The notes under the pieces were generated by a model that was given only the letters and a program-made list of their open reading frames with translations, was not told the DNA's origin and ran no database searches. From Leptodontidium sp. MPI-SDFR-AT-0119 (Eukaryota > Ascomycota > Leotiomycetes > Helotiales > Leptodontidiaceae): a DNA stretch of 64,000 bases. The translations under genes and the position numbers were made by a program. The stretch covers positions 744,001 to 808,000 of the forward strand of contig JAHLEZ010000012.1 in NCBI GenBank assembly GCA_020726505.1, written 5' to 3'. This document shows positions 1 through 12,338 of this stretch, piece by piece; position 1 is the first letter of the stretch; the number at the start of each line of letters is the position of its first letter.

Positions 1-364
1 AAATGTACAGCAATCTGCATAGCTAAGACCAGAACATCTTAGCTACTACCTATAATCCAAACAAGGCTTATTAACCTTACTCTAGGATAACCATTCTTCT
101 GTGACCTTCTCATCTTAGGCTCCCTAAGTAAGTAGATACTCCTTTAAGTTAATTGACTCATTTATTCTCCTCCAGGCCGCCTGTATTTCCGCTTCATTTT
201 CTTTAAACAACTAGACTCTCTTCTCCTTTATCATATTAATTTCTTCCTCTGTCTCCTTAATCATCTTCTCAATCTTTGAAACCGATCCGCTCATCCATAG
301 GATTTCGTTAGTAAGGTGTTTCCCAGGTGAAGTCTTCCGTTGTGGTCGTTGGCGGTTTAGTGTA
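1..364. other. AT-rich stretch, nothing recognised
   Basis: No convincing coding frame, RNA gene or repeat was seen. The stretch lies downstream of the 3' end of the minus-strand TFIIS-like pseudogene and may hold its 3' untranslated sequence. Confidence 0.4.
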
Positions 365-1844
365 TTATCTATATTGTGGTTTCCTGCTACTGCTCAATTG
401 TGAGTTCGAGAATCTCATTAAATTTTGCTGCAACTTACAGGAGTTTGAAGCTGACACCAGAGCTCTCTCGTCGTTAGTAGCCTTAGAGCGCTTTCGCTTC
501 TTTGTGTCTGACTTAGCCGAAGCAGACTTCGGGCTAGCCCGGATCTTCCGGGTTGTGGTGGAAATCGGTTCAAAATCTGCAACTATATATTAAGTTATTT
601 ATAAGTAGTGCTAAGGAGCACTCACTTGTACTTGAGGGTGATAGTGACCTGGATGCCTGGGTGCTCTTGGCTACGCTGGGTCGAAGACTTTGAGGATCGG
701 TAGGGTAATAGGGTGGCTCTGATCCGGTGGCCATATCTACCTCATCGTCGTCCGTCAAATTAATCACCGCTCGGTTTGGCTTGTATGAATCGTAAGGGGC
801 GGGAGAAGGGGGCGGGGTAGGCTTGGAATACTCGTTGGCCGGAGTGCCGATAAACTCATTATTATAATCGCTGGCTGACCGCTTTAATCTAACGACTATA
901 TTCAGCGCCCGTTCCTCCATCAAACCAGTCGCTGAAGTTGGTACTTCATTGCCCAGTAGTTTTTGTGAGTCCGCCGTATTAGCAGGCCTCTATTCGTCTA
1001 CAATAGCGCTGAGTCCAGTGCCATCATGTTTAATTGGCTTCCCAGTCGAGGATGTAGTCTGATCTTCTTTCTCTAAGCTCGTTCCCCACTTCTCGAGTAA
1101 CGTAGTTACTCGGTCCTTAAAAGAATATTTGCCGTTTCTAGGGATCTCATCTAGATTTGTGATCTTTTTAAGAAGTTTAGTAATCCTAGTAGCGCGTAAG
1201 ATACTTTGCGGTAGGTCTCTAATATGCTCCAATTTCTTCAAGTAAGCAGACATAGTTTTTATCTCATTTGCTTCAGGCTGTCCAGTAGTTGGCAAAAACC
1301 CTTTCTATAGCTTGTGCCGCAAAAATCGAAGTTGAGCCTTGCTTGTTGTTAGTATTTATATACCAAGTCTAAGTTTCCTGCCTAAATATACCTCTAGCTC
1401 TTATATTAACTTGACCTCCGGTTTTGGTTAATCGTCGCCTCCCTTAGTATTTGTTTCTAATGCTTTCTGGATCGCCGATTCCGGAGTAGAGTAGATAAGA
1501 TAAGGCGTGGAATCATCGGAATCAGCTATAGGAGGTAAAACGCCCGTTGTCGGCTAAGTGGCTCTAATAGGACGTGTCTGCGTTTCCTCTATAGTGAATT
1601 AGGTTTCAGAACACGAGCTCTCAATTCTCTGTTGCAGAGTCTTTGTAGTCGAATCCGAGTCGCAGGAATCGAGACCAAGAAGGGCTGATAAGTCATCACT
1701 GTTCTGTGGCACGGCTTCTTGGTGATAATCTAAATCGTACGTCTGGATATCAAGAAGGATTAATGAGTCCGTGTCTGATAGCCAGTCGATCTCTATGCTT
1801 GGTTGGCTGTCGCGGGTCTGCGGTTCTGGATTTATACTAATCAA
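365..1844 (-). pseudogene. TFIIS N-terminal-like (LW) domain protein, decayed
   Basis: One minus-strand frame runs from 1844 down to 626 and is broken by several stops, the last at 987-989. It then continues across a 49-nt intron (577-625; GTGAGT donor, TTGCAG acceptor) to a TAA at 365-367. The best preserved part (about 1250-1080) reads YLKKLEHIRDLPQSILRATR, then a KLLKKI segment and ends near LLEKWG. This is the helical bundle pattern of the TFIIS N-terminal/LW domain found in transcription elongation factors and several fungal nuclear proteins. The last exon carries a basic cluster, DTKKRKRSK, typical of a nuclear localisation signal. The upstream part is acidic and low in complexity. Most stops are TAA or TAG where CAA, CAG or TGG is expected, as in RIP. 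The domain call rests on pattern only; some stops could lie in unrecognised introns. Confidence 0.5.
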
Positions 1845-2201
1845 AGATGCTGGATCAAGGAGAGGGCCGAGGGTTCAATAAGATAAAAACTACAGGACAA
1901 AAGTCTGTCCTTAAAGCTAGGAAGGTGACGACTTCTTATACTTCTCTCTTCAAGAGATCGACCCACTATCGGATCCCACTTTACTATTATTCTCGGTGCT
2001 TTACTAGGTCAGTAGCGGTTATAATACATCCCAGGAGCAAATATTTATTAATGGCAAGGCAAACTTGTCGAAAATAGCTCCGGATCACCAGATTCCACGC
2101 ACAAATCAAGACAAGTCTCCTCTCGTGTAGGACCGGCTAAGTGCCATCGGCATATAGCGTCGTCATGGCAGCTTTGGAAGCAGCTTGATTAGAGCCAGTA
2201 G

Positions 2202-2675
2202 CTATTCTTGCACAGATATAGAAAGGTTTAGCGGGTCTCCTTCCACACTCCTTGAACTGCCATTTACGAAGATATCCCTTTTCACCGACAAATACTCCAC
2301 TAATAATCCCTTAAGCGTCTTTTCGTCACCCCTAAGCGCCTTGAATACGAGAGATATTTTTAGATAACGCCTAGAACTACGATGTGGAATGCCTTTTAAC
2401 TTCATAATTAGTAGATACTATTCAAGAGAGGCACAAGCTCGACGACGCAATAAAGACCAGCGCCTATCTGCAGCTAGAATATCTATAATCCGCCCCAAAA
2501 GCTGACGAGCGATAACGACCATCTCTGCCTCGTCTATTTCTAGTACACCTTTTACAGACATACCAATAGAGAAGTCGGCCCACCTCCTCCAAGTAGACCG
2601 ATCGCGGAGAGTTCTCTTCGGGCTCAGCGACTGCTTAAAGTAGAAAGGAGCACTTCGCCCTCCTCTGACCCTCAT
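2202..2675 (-). pseudogene. Unrecognised decayed coding segment
   Basis: Two open stretches in the same minus-strand frame (2675-2418 and 2405-2202) are separated by a single stop and read as one protein. It is rich in Arg, Leu and Ser, with segments such as MKLKGIPHRSSRRYLKIS and LRGDEKTLKGLLVEYLSV. The same phase continues towards 1844 but with many stops, so it could be the 5' part of the neighbouring TFIIS-like gene or a separate gene. It diverges from the plus-strand gene starting at 2766, leaving about 90 bp of pyrimidine-rich sequence between them. No family was recognised. Confidence 0.3.
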
Positions 2676-2765
2676 CTCTTCCTACGTCTCAACTGTAGTC
2701 TATAACATTCTCTCATACTTTCATACTTTCATCACCTCTTTCCACGTCAAGAACCTGCATAAGAA

Positions 2766-3782
2766 ATGTCAGCCAGTCGACAATACGCAGCCTCATCCAG
2801 TGTATGTGATGCTCAGCACCTTACGTCTTCCAACATCAATCCTGACTCACCAACTTCTCAACCATCTAATAGTGGCCACTTAGCCGGCCGCGATACAGCT
2901 AGAGAGGGCCAAGAAGGCCATAAAGATGCTCCATTCAACATCCTCTGTCACGCAGCAGCAGGGCTCCGCTATATGCAGAATATGGCCTATAAGTGTGACG
3001 GTAGTTGCGTTCGTTCCGTGCCTATATATAACATGCTAATCGCAATGTAGGAGCGACCTTTCAGGAGGATATAATGGGGAGTTGCTCCCTGAATGATGAA
3101 ATTTCAGAAGTAGATTATAAGTCTACCAATCGTGAGGCCGGAACCTGTCAGCAGGCTGGCTCGCAGGCCGGCTCGCATGGTATTACTAAACTTTCTGAAA
3201 GCTTCGAAGAGACACAAAACTCTGCTCAGAGTAGGACTAGTGTCGAGATACTGGTCAGAGATGTGAAAATGTCACCCGGGACGCCCCTATTACTCCCATC
3301 GGGAGCCTAGCTAAAGGCCGTGGCAACCCGTGGCGCCGAAGCGCCTTAAGTCGGAACCGGAAATGCCCTCGGGAAACTCGGCAGTGTCGGTCTTAATAAG
3401 CGTCGACGGGAACAGACATCGAATCTCTCAGTTGTAGACACTAATGAAAGTAAGCCTCGCTCTCCACTATATTAGTTTATACTCACATTTTCAAGGCTCT
3501 GATAACGGTGCCCGGGGTTCAAAGAGATCTAAAGTGGACTGCGACTGTGAGGATAATCATTCATAGTGAATGACTATCAAGATTAGCGACATAAATAAAG
3601 CTCTTTATCGAATTGATACTGCGATAGGTCTAGTTATAAAGTTAGCATACAGGTCAAATGACCTAGACAGTGTTATAATTAATAATCTCGTTAGTCTTCT
3701 CAAAAATTCACAGGCAATTTTGGACAGTGCGAAAGACGATATAAGAGCAGAAGGTGGAATAAATAAAGAGGCCACAGAATAG
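2766..3782 (+). pseudogene. Unrecognised spliced gene with basic motif, few stops
   Basis: Three exons can be joined in frame: 2766-3000, an intron 3001-3050 (GTAGTT donor, GCTAAT branch site, TGTAG acceptor), 3051-3449, an intron 3450-3495 (GTAAGC donor, TTCAAG acceptor), and 3496 onward to a TAG at 3780-3782. The joined frame has only a few stops: TAG near 3308, TAA near 3350, and TAG TGA just before 3570. The product is Ser/Thr-rich at the N-terminus, has a basic NKRRRE motif near the second intron, and ends in a helical, hydrophilic segment (residues from MTIKISDINKALYRID). A pyrimidine-rich leader precedes the ATG. Function unknown. Both splice models are inferred from consensus sites and from frame continuity only. 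Confidence 0.4.
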
Positions 3783-5639
3783 CTGGATCTAAATATCGAC
3801 ATTGCCATCAATCCCTCTTGTCCACTACAGGTTGTTCTCCGCTAGCTATTGCATCCGAGCTGCCTGACCTTTCAAAGGAAAATATAGAAAGCATCCGAAT
3901 AACAGCTTCTAAAGTCGCCACTATCACTTTTGCCTTCTAAAGTTCCTGCGAGAGGGCAAAATGCGAACTCGACACAAGATTAAAGTAGTACCTCATCACG
4001 CTACAGTCTTACACTGCTCGCCCTAACCCTTCTATATACTTATAATTTTATTGCTAAAGCCGCCAGTTCTTACGAATCTCTCGTGCGAGCTTAGTACGTG
4101 CAATCGACAATTCTCGCTCGGCGTTATTAGCACGATTTTACACGTCGTACGCGTCGGCAACATTTACTTTTTGCGTTGCAGGCGTGAGAGGTAATTATTT
4201 AAAGTTGTCGATAGAGATAGACTCTTCCTGCTACTTGTTAAAAATGTGCTTTTACGGGCTAGGGTGCCTTACCGAAGTTATCTGGATAGTTTGCGACATT
4301 ATATTTTCGTAAATCCTAGACTGAGATATCATAGACTTTTTAAAAGGTATATAATTTATTGTGCGACGTTAATCAAGCGGTTGAAGTAAAGTTCCGGGTC
4401 TCCTAAAGTAGTTAGACAATAGATCATAAGTAGTGCCCATTAACTTGCTGCTACATTAATAGTGACTACCTCCAGGGATGAAACACCCACGTTAGATAGT
4501 ATAAACTACCGTCTAATAATTGAGGGGTAGGTTGGCTGGCTACAGAGAGTACTTAAAGGCTGTGAACGTAGTCGAGTCGAAATCTCACATCTATAAGCCC
4601 CAAAATTCAAAGTTCACTTAGAGAGGAAAACTCAACAAGAGGTAAGAACTTAATAACTTTGACAGTCATCGAATCTAACAAATAAAGCAATGTGTATCAT
4701 TGTCTATCTCAACGAAGACTAGTTTAAGGCGATACAAGAAAGGATTAACGGGTTAAGACTTCGACGTGTATGCCGCCGACTAGTTTTAAAGTTTTCCTCC
4801 GCCCGAGAAACATCTCCTCCCCCGTATATAAAAGGAGCCTCCGTCCAACAGGCTCCTCGAAAATCAATCTTCAAAAGACCCGACTCTCTTACACTTCCTA
4901 TGTACGCAAGCTACCGCAAGCATATAGGCGCTTAAGTTATAGAGGGAATAGTTAGTCCGGAGAATCATCGGGGGCAAGTCTTTAATAGAGGATCGTAAAC
5001 GCTCTTTAGCAAGTGAATTACCTGGGTACACAATATTAAGTTGCGCTCTGACTAAGAGGGTGTATCTAAGGTCATTCTCCGATTAAATAAAAGAAATTAC
5101 AATTACAATCATCTCTAAACAACTCTATTGTAAATAAATTTCTTGTGTACTTTGATTGAGATTACGTAACACCTGCACTCGCCACTAAGTTCTTAGGCCA
5201 GCGTTATAATTAGAGGGTTGGCAGTTATGGGGCATCCCGGTGTTAATGACCCCTTAACCACCTCGCTTAATTTATGTGCCACCTCGCTTTATTCAAGTGC
5301 CCGCGTTTAACAATACCACCTCGCCTAATTTGACCACCCCTTGCCCCACCTGACCCACACATCCACCTCACTTAATTGCTAAATAGATCACTATCTCGAT
5401 CGATTACCTACGACCCTCATAATTCGGCTGTCTTGTTCCACCACACGCATTGCCCACACGCGTCCAGTAGGTATACATCTTAATAATCCTCCAAAATGAT
5501 TAAAGTTGCCGATAAAAATCGGATTTATATACAAACTGTTATTAGAGGCGATCCCCTTCCAATCTAATACCGCTAACATAGCGTTGTGTGCTCACTAATA
5601 TTAGCTCCGCATACATAAGGATGAAAACGGTATCGGAAT
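3783..5639. other. Decayed stretch without recognised gene
   Basis: Short frames only, all interrupted by stops, and no family recognised. The one structure that stands out is a cluster of imperfect CCACCTCGCTTAATT-like repeats at about 5250-5380, listed separately. The last few hundred bases may include the 5' exon of the patatin-like pseudogene. Confidence 0.4.
5250..5380 (+). repeat. Cluster of CCACCTCGCTTAA-type short repeats
   Basis: At least four imperfect copies of a motif close to CCACCTCGCTTAATT occur here, separated by 15-30 bases (for example at about 5260, 5278, 5312 and 5360). The same motif recurs at about 14,575-14,655. Nothing in the motif looks coding. Confidence 0.5.
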
Positions 5640-8600
5640 ACAACATACGAATCGACTTCACTATATTTCGACCTCGCTTCTAGACCCCGTAAACTAACGT
5701 CTATTAATACTGTTCTTTCATAGAAAGCAGTTCAAAACACGGGTATTAAGAGCTCTATATCCCGGAAACACTATATCAAACTGTCGAAAGTACGGTATCG
5801 TAAACATTTGTCTTTATCCGGCCACATAAAACGATGAACATCCAATTCTCATCGCGGATAACTGCCCTAATTACACACAAGCTAAGTTAAGAGGCAAAGA
5901 CACCTACTATAAGACGATCAATCACCCGGTGGGCTGGCTAGACGAGGGTGACCAACAAAAGCAGCAGCACTTAGCTGACTATGCCCTAGCCAGACTATTC
6001 TCGTTATTCATCAATGTGTTATACATATTTACTCCGGATTGCGGCGGCCTTGACGGAGTAGTAGACATATTAGCAAGGTGGACGGCAATCGGCTCGGCGT
6101 CGAGCCTTCCTAATGCTATCCGTCCTCGATTAGTCGTCGTCACGAGCATACCTAGCGATATTTTCGCATCCGAAGCCCTTCAATTTCGTCTAAGAGTTTT
6201 ATCCGATCGCAAGTTCTCAGAGTCATTCTCTTCGTTAAATGTAGTCAACGTATTAGGCCTAAGTCGAACCCCCTCGCGCGAGTATTTCAAAGGTCTAGTA
6301 AAGGCCCTACAACACGAAACACATCTAATTCGTACTAAGAAAATCAACGCCCACACACTTTTCTCTATAATTCATATCACCCAGTTCTTCAATACAACAC
6401 TACGCCAGTTCGCGACATCGCCACAGACCTTTGATTTTATTCTATACTCAAGAGAATTATGCCCTGTTTCCCACAGCTTCTAGCATTACTTAAGCATTTT
6501 TATAGGCTTATATTCCGAGCACAATATTCCTACAAGTATAATTTGGGACTTTATTACCTTAGTAGTCATTTTTAACAGCTTCTTTCTAGACATACACAGT
6601 AAGTGTTAATATTAAACATCCACAAGTGGAATCTAACTAATTAAAAAAAGTATTCAACCCATCAGACGTCTTCCGAAACTTATACCGTCAATCTTGCGTC
6701 CTAAGTATATATGACTTCGCAAATTCCTAGCACTTAGATATCGACTTAATCACTGCCGACATCGAGGCCCATATAATCTCTATATTCTCACACATAAAGT
6801 ACAGTGGACAGTCAGCAGCTACACTTCGCTAGAGAAGCTTAGGGCGAAACTTCCAACATTAGTCATTATTATCGCATACCTCGATCTGCCTCACCTGTCT
6901 CCAGAGGAGTTTGGAACACCATCTAGAGTGTGGACATGCTATTTGCGACGATTATCTTGTCGCCTTTAGTAAGCCAACGAAGGGGGCGGAGTACCGGTAC
7001 GACCTCGCCACCTGTCCTTTCTGCCAGAGGGAGATTCATTTTCAGGCCAGACTCTTGCCGCCCACCTATTAAGTAAGATTCCTTAGCATAAATAAGGGCG
7101 GTTCTAGAGGTATTATCTCCTTAGCATTTATAAAAGAGCTAGAAAAGACGCTAGACCTGCCATATCCTCTGCAGGAGCACTTTAATTATAGTATTGGGAC
7201 GAGTTCAAGTAAGGCCGGCTTCGTAACTTAGTTTTAAGCTAACAGCCAATAAGTGGTGTTATAATTATTAGGTTCTTTATTAAGTACTAGACGCCAAAGT
7301 AATGCCTCGCTTTCTTTCTTAAGTTTGCGAGGATTATCTTCCTACTAAAGCGCGGTTATAAGTATTTAATCTGTGTTATACTCAGACGTATCTTTGCCTT
7401 TTATCTCGCAGATGGCCGGTACAATGTAGTTGTTTTAGAAAAGGCTCTGAAGGAAATATTTAAATTGGGCCGGGTGTTTGATTCGGCAAAATTAAGGCTA
7501 TCCGGAATGAAATTTGCAGTTACGGCGACGACGATATCAGATGTTATATTATGTCTGATCTCAAATTATAATAGTAACGGCCCTCCTAGCAGAGATTTAA
7601 GTAAGTTGACACCTCTTACATTTTACTAAGACTAACACCCCAGGATATAAACATCTTCGTGTCAAGAAGATAACAGATGAGATACTACTCTAAGAAGCGT
7701 AAGTTTCCTTAGTTGTTTGTTTCGTGTTAACTAACGATAGACAGCGCGAGGTGTACAACAGCTGCCCTAACGTAAGAGTTATATTTAGCAATTTGAGACT
7801 AAAGCTGACCGGGCTAATTACTTTACGCCAAAGTATCTCGAGTCATTTAGTACGTTCCAAGACGGCGGGTTGAAATATAACAACCCTGTTCGGCCCGGCC
7901 TACGTGAAGTTCGCCGAATTTGGGGTGATATAAGTTACGATCTAGTGCTTTCAATTGGGACGGGATATCAGTAGAAGCTCTTATCGCCAGTGGCTTCCAA
8001 CGTCCGGAACCTGCTACAGGATGGCGCCCTGGCTCGCGTCTATCAAGCTTCTATGTAGTCGTTATCACTCAACGGCCAACTTAGCTAGGAAGATTACTGG
8101 CATAGCCTTGATGAGGAAGAGAAGAAACGGCACTTCCGGCTTAATTTGCCCCTTATAAGTCAGGAACCTCGGATTGACGATATTAACAAGATGTAATATC
8201 TCCGTGAGCAGATCTACTATCACTTAGGCGATATAGAGGGTATTACTAGGGCTTTCAAAGCAGCGTCCTTCTTCTTTGAGCTTAACGGGCCTCTAGTGTT
8301 TAAAGGTGGGCAGTACACATGCCACGGTTTAATTCTGTCCCGGAGTCTAGACAGTCGTGCCTTTGTACAGAGTCTCAAAACGAGCTACCCCTTTGCACAG
8401 TTCCTTCATCAGGAATCTTCGCTTAAGTTCCTAGCCCCGAACGATCTCTACGAGTTGTGTAGACGATTCCAGAAGCTAATTAAGTTCCACATACGCCATC
8501 CCTCAGATCGAGTCAACCTCCAGTTTTCATTTAGCAAATTGTTCCGTCAGAGCATCAGTGGGTTTCCGCAGCTAATGGAATAGTTCGTTAAACGGCTGAA

Positions 8601-8650
8601 ACTAAGTGCGAAGTTTAGACTGCCTGACTATAGAAGCAGAAACGAGCGGG
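5640..8650 (+). pseudogene. Patatin-like phospholipase with zinc-binding core, decayed
   Basis: The translation, with many stops, follows the layout of long fungal patatin-like proteins. First comes an N-terminal segment (KYGIVNICLYPAT, then WLDEGDQQ). Next is an open 184-codon stretch at 5929-6483 (LFSLFINVLYIFTPDCGGLD through FDFILYSRELCPV). A Cys/His-rich core follows at about 6880-7040 (CLTCLQ..HHLECGHAICDDYL..CPFC). After it come the oxyanion-hole glycines (NKGGSRG, about 7100), a degenerate nucleophile elbow GTSSS at 7195-7209 where GTSSG is expected, and the catalytic DGG at 7861-7869, which is still intact. The C-terminal ISGFP segment lies at about 8550. Members of the family hydrolyse acyl esters of lipids through a Ser-Asp dyad. 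Several changes are G-to-A, for example in the elbow glycine. The exact 5' end and introns were not resolved. Confidence 0.65.
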
Positions 8651-10560
8651 CTTAAAATCCGGCCTGCAGTTGTGAGCTTATACGTTACCTTAACAAACCT
8701 GTCAAGCTCTCAGAGAGCAAACGGGCCTTAGGCGTCTAAACAAGAACATAAAATAAGAGGCGGCGCTTAAGATAAAAGGAAGGCAATGTAGCAAGTCTTA
8801 TTTTTAAAAGCTAAACCCAAATAAATCAGTTATTTATTACTTAACTCTATTACATAATACATTTTTCGCTCTATCCCATCCCGTCAGGCATTCGTAAACA
8901 TGCTCTCCGTCTGCCCTGCTGCCTTGGCAAGCCCTAGAACTCGCCACACAAAACGACAACAAACACAGATACTAGGCTTATCTAGCTATTAAACACTCTA
9001 ACCTTGCACGACCCAACTGCCTTATTTTCTAGTTCGGAAAGATATTAATCCTAATATCTCATCTTAAATATAACGTAATCTCTATACGATATAGGAAAAG
9101 CCAGGTTCCTCATTTGAATCTACAAATAGTTCTTTGAGGGCTAGGAAGACTCTGCGCAGGCAGCGTTCGAGCACTGCGAAAGCATCCAAATCTTGTGCCG
9201 GAAACAAACCGACAAACATTAGAACTTCCTTTAAGTCATAAATTTATTTAAAATGGAGCCGTGTAGTACTAAAGCAATACTCCTTTAACAACCTTTTATG
9301 CGAGGCGAGGAAAACCGTACCAGAAGACACAAAGCGTGACCCGTAAGCTTCCAGGAGCCTCGCTATCGCCAAGAATATATAGCCTTCCCTATTCTAGATC
9401 TATCACTCCACAGCTTCGTGAGTTTCAAGACTAAGTCTCGTAACCATTCTAAAAGCTACTACTAGACTAAGTCGAAGACTTTCCAGAACCTCATTCAAAA
9501 TTCCCGTGTCCGCCTTCATTCGTTTAAATTTGCTCCGAAATAAAGCTATTACTATTTAAGTAAGATAGTACAGTAGCGCTACAACATCATAGATAATGGC
9601 GGCAGGCAGTGAGGCAAGCCCTACCGTCTGTAGTCGCTGATAGTAGCTGGACGCATACTTAGCCGCCTCTATTACCGATAGTACTTACGTGAGCTTTCTT
9701 TAATATCGTCTCGCCGTATTCGTGAGATAATAGACCTGCTCGCAGGAGTTGAGGTAGCAAGAGGGAGTTTTACTAGTGATCTATACGTCTATCTCATCTG
9801 ACATACCGATTAATATTCCGTAGTAATACGCGGGAGGGTTAATGTCCTCAAGCAAAGAGTCATATACCGGAGGAGATCTATTCGCAGGAAAGAATTCGTA
9901 GTCGTATTAACAGCGCTCTATAAATGAAGTCTGGTTTATAATAGAAGATAGAAGAGTGTAATATAGAGAAGAAATATAAAGTGATAAGGAGAAGATAATT
10001 AACAGAGGGAGGGAAGCTCGTCCCTTTATATCTTTAGAGCTCATAGAGGCCACGGCTTTAGACTGCCTACGTGTCCGAAATTATTAATCCAGCCCACTAT
10101 TCAAACCATATTCAAGGCAGCATAATAAGTGTCTCGACTAGCTCGTCAGGGGTTTAACGCTGCACCTTTAGCAAGATACTTTAAAGTAGAGCTAGTATCT
10201 TCAGGAACTTCCTTCCTTCTGACCAGTTTACTGTTTTAGATATGCCAGCCCGTCTCTATTGTAGAGAATAGCTGAAAATCGAGGAGCTTCGTTTACAGAT
10301 ACGAGAAGCGAAAGTCACCTTGAGATCTCCTAAGACACAAATAGCAAGTGGGTGCTGATTAATCTCGGTGTCTCTAAGCTACCTCGGCAAAACGTGATCT
10401 CTCCTTCGTTATAAGCTACTAGTCATAGTATAAGTAGGTATGGCAATAGGATAGCTGCGAAACGAAGGGGCCGCCGAAGCGGAGCTACCAGAAGGATAAA
10501 CAGTCGCCAAAACAGCAAGGCAGACTTACCAGCGGAAACTATAACGGACCTATATATATA
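8651..10560. other. Decayed stretch, possible minus-strand helical frame
   Basis: No family was recognised. On the minus strand, 9560-9060 gives long runs of helical-looking sequence in one frame (for example LNEVLESLRLSLVVAFRM and LDAFAVLERCLRRVFLALKE) with several stops, suggesting a decayed gene of unknown type. The rest shows only short frames. Confidence 0.25.
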
Positions 10561-11565
10561 ACAGGTGTGGTATAAGGTCTTCCTCCCATCCGTCAGTCAC
10601 CCTCTTTCACATGTCATATCATTGGCCTACAATATAAGCTCCGAAATTCCAGCTAAAACAAGGCGTACTGCAAATAAAAACTTCCCCTCTATAAGTTCAA
10701 GTACCAAGGAAACAACCCGCGAACTTCTTCGACCAGCACGGAGAAAGCTCTAAGACAGTATGTTATACGTGTATTCAACTACAATACTTAAACCTTCTAA
10801 GCCAATATAGATTTCTAGATACCCGTAACAGCGCCTTGTATCGAAGAGGATATTCAATTCACCGAACTACGACGTATGGCCACACGTACTGTTTCCTTTC
10901 TATTATAAACTGACTTCTTTAGATTTAGATGCGAAGTGGGGTAGAAAAGGCCGCGACCCCCAATTAAGAGTTCGGACAAGGCTACGCAATATTTTCAGCT
11001 AACAAATCGAAGTTCTATTCGTATCTGTCCCTCACTTGTTTACTAGGCATTCGAACGCTCAATGCCTCCCCTAGAGTTTATAGGAGACCTCAACAAACAT
11101 ATCGAAAGACTTAAACGGGTAAACCGACGACTACTGAGGGATTATGACTAACAGTACCGTGAAAGCCGTCAATTAAAGGCTGGGTATCTGCAATACAATA
11201 TAAGTTCTCCCCTTTTTTCATCTCGGCTGCCGAGACCTTACTAGCTCGGGTAATAATAAGTCCCCAAAAGGCTAGTCCTACGACCTAAGTCACACTTATA
11301 TAAGTTTAACTTATTAAGGCAAATACGACGAGTAAGAGGAATACATTGCCAAGGAAAAGATTGCGACAACGATACTACGGAACGAAAATAGCCACCTACC
11401 AGAAGCGTCAACAGCGACGGCAGTTCGGGAGTCTACGGCAATAGTTAGATTTCAGGGGAAGCAGGTTTATTTGAGTCTAACCCAGATACAACTAAAGTAG
11501 AGGTTAAGCATAAAACTAAGTCGAGCGAGGTAGACCGGGGCAAGAAGAGGGCCCGAATGAGATAA
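10561..11565 (+). pseudogene. Decayed coiled-coil protein with basic C-terminus
   Basis: The 3' half is readable: FQLTNRSSIR, then LEFIGDLNKHIERLKRVNRR and QYRESRQLKAGYLQ, ending in GKKRARMR before TAA at 11563-11565. The order of segments (Arg-rich strand, heptad-like coiled coil, basic nuclear-type C-terminus) matches the better preserved gene at 56,649-57,663, so the two are probably paralogues. Stops interrupt most of the length, and the start is not defined. Function unknown; a small nuclear coiled-coil protein is the most that can be said. Confidence 0.3.
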
Positions 11566-11809
11566 GAGAGGTATATTGTTTACAAAATTCGAGCTCTCGG
11601 GCAGTCTAGAGCTCTCTTGAATTTTACAACATAATTTTCTACTGTCTTGCTCGCGCCACCTTCATACATCAATGTATGAAAGTGAAGTAGGGAGTCTCTA
11701 CAAAGCTGCGTCACTAAGCCAAGCCGCCCTTGCACACGTGACCTAGCTACAAGATACACGAGTAGTCTTAGGTAGTATATAACTATCTAGATACTGAGGG
11801 TCCCGACTA

Positions 11810-12165
11810 CTTGCACCAACAACTTACTTGCACTAATTACTTACTAGTACCCTTCACTTTATAGTACAAACACATTATTTGTACCAACAATCTGGTAGTA
11901 CTAGTAATTCGTTAGTACTAACAGCTTGTTTATACCAGGAATTCAATGGCACTAGTATTTTAATAGTACTAATGATCTATTTGTGCCAGCTACCCGTTTA
12001 CACCAGCTATTTCCTAGTACAAAAGGTACTTTAGCACCACCAAATTATTTATACTAATAGTTTCATAGCACCAACTAGACTTTAGTGCTAACATGAGTTT
12101 TGTGCCAACCATTTCCTCGTACCAATGATTTTCCAGTACCAACCTTTTTTTGTTACCAGTGACTT
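11810..12165 (+). repeat. Degenerate ~17-bp minisatellite
   Basis: About twenty head-to-tail units of 16-18 bp follow the consensus GTACCAACAATTTNNTA, with GTACTA, GCACCA and TACCA variants. The array lies 170 bp upstream of the 2EXR pseudogene at 12,339. A looser array of the same style (AATACTAGAAAACAATT units) lies at about 60,460-60,545, upstream of the inverted 2EXR copy. Confidence 0.65.
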
Positions 12166-12338
12166 GACGAGGATGACGTGTAGCTACCTATTAACACAGC
12201 CCCCTTAACCCGTAGGCATATCGACTATAAATATAACGTCCTCACACCTTGGAGATTAGCTCCCCTTTACATCTCTGGGCCTTATTTGTTTCAACGTTTC
12301 CCACATATTAACTATCATCCAGATTAGTAAAAGACAAG

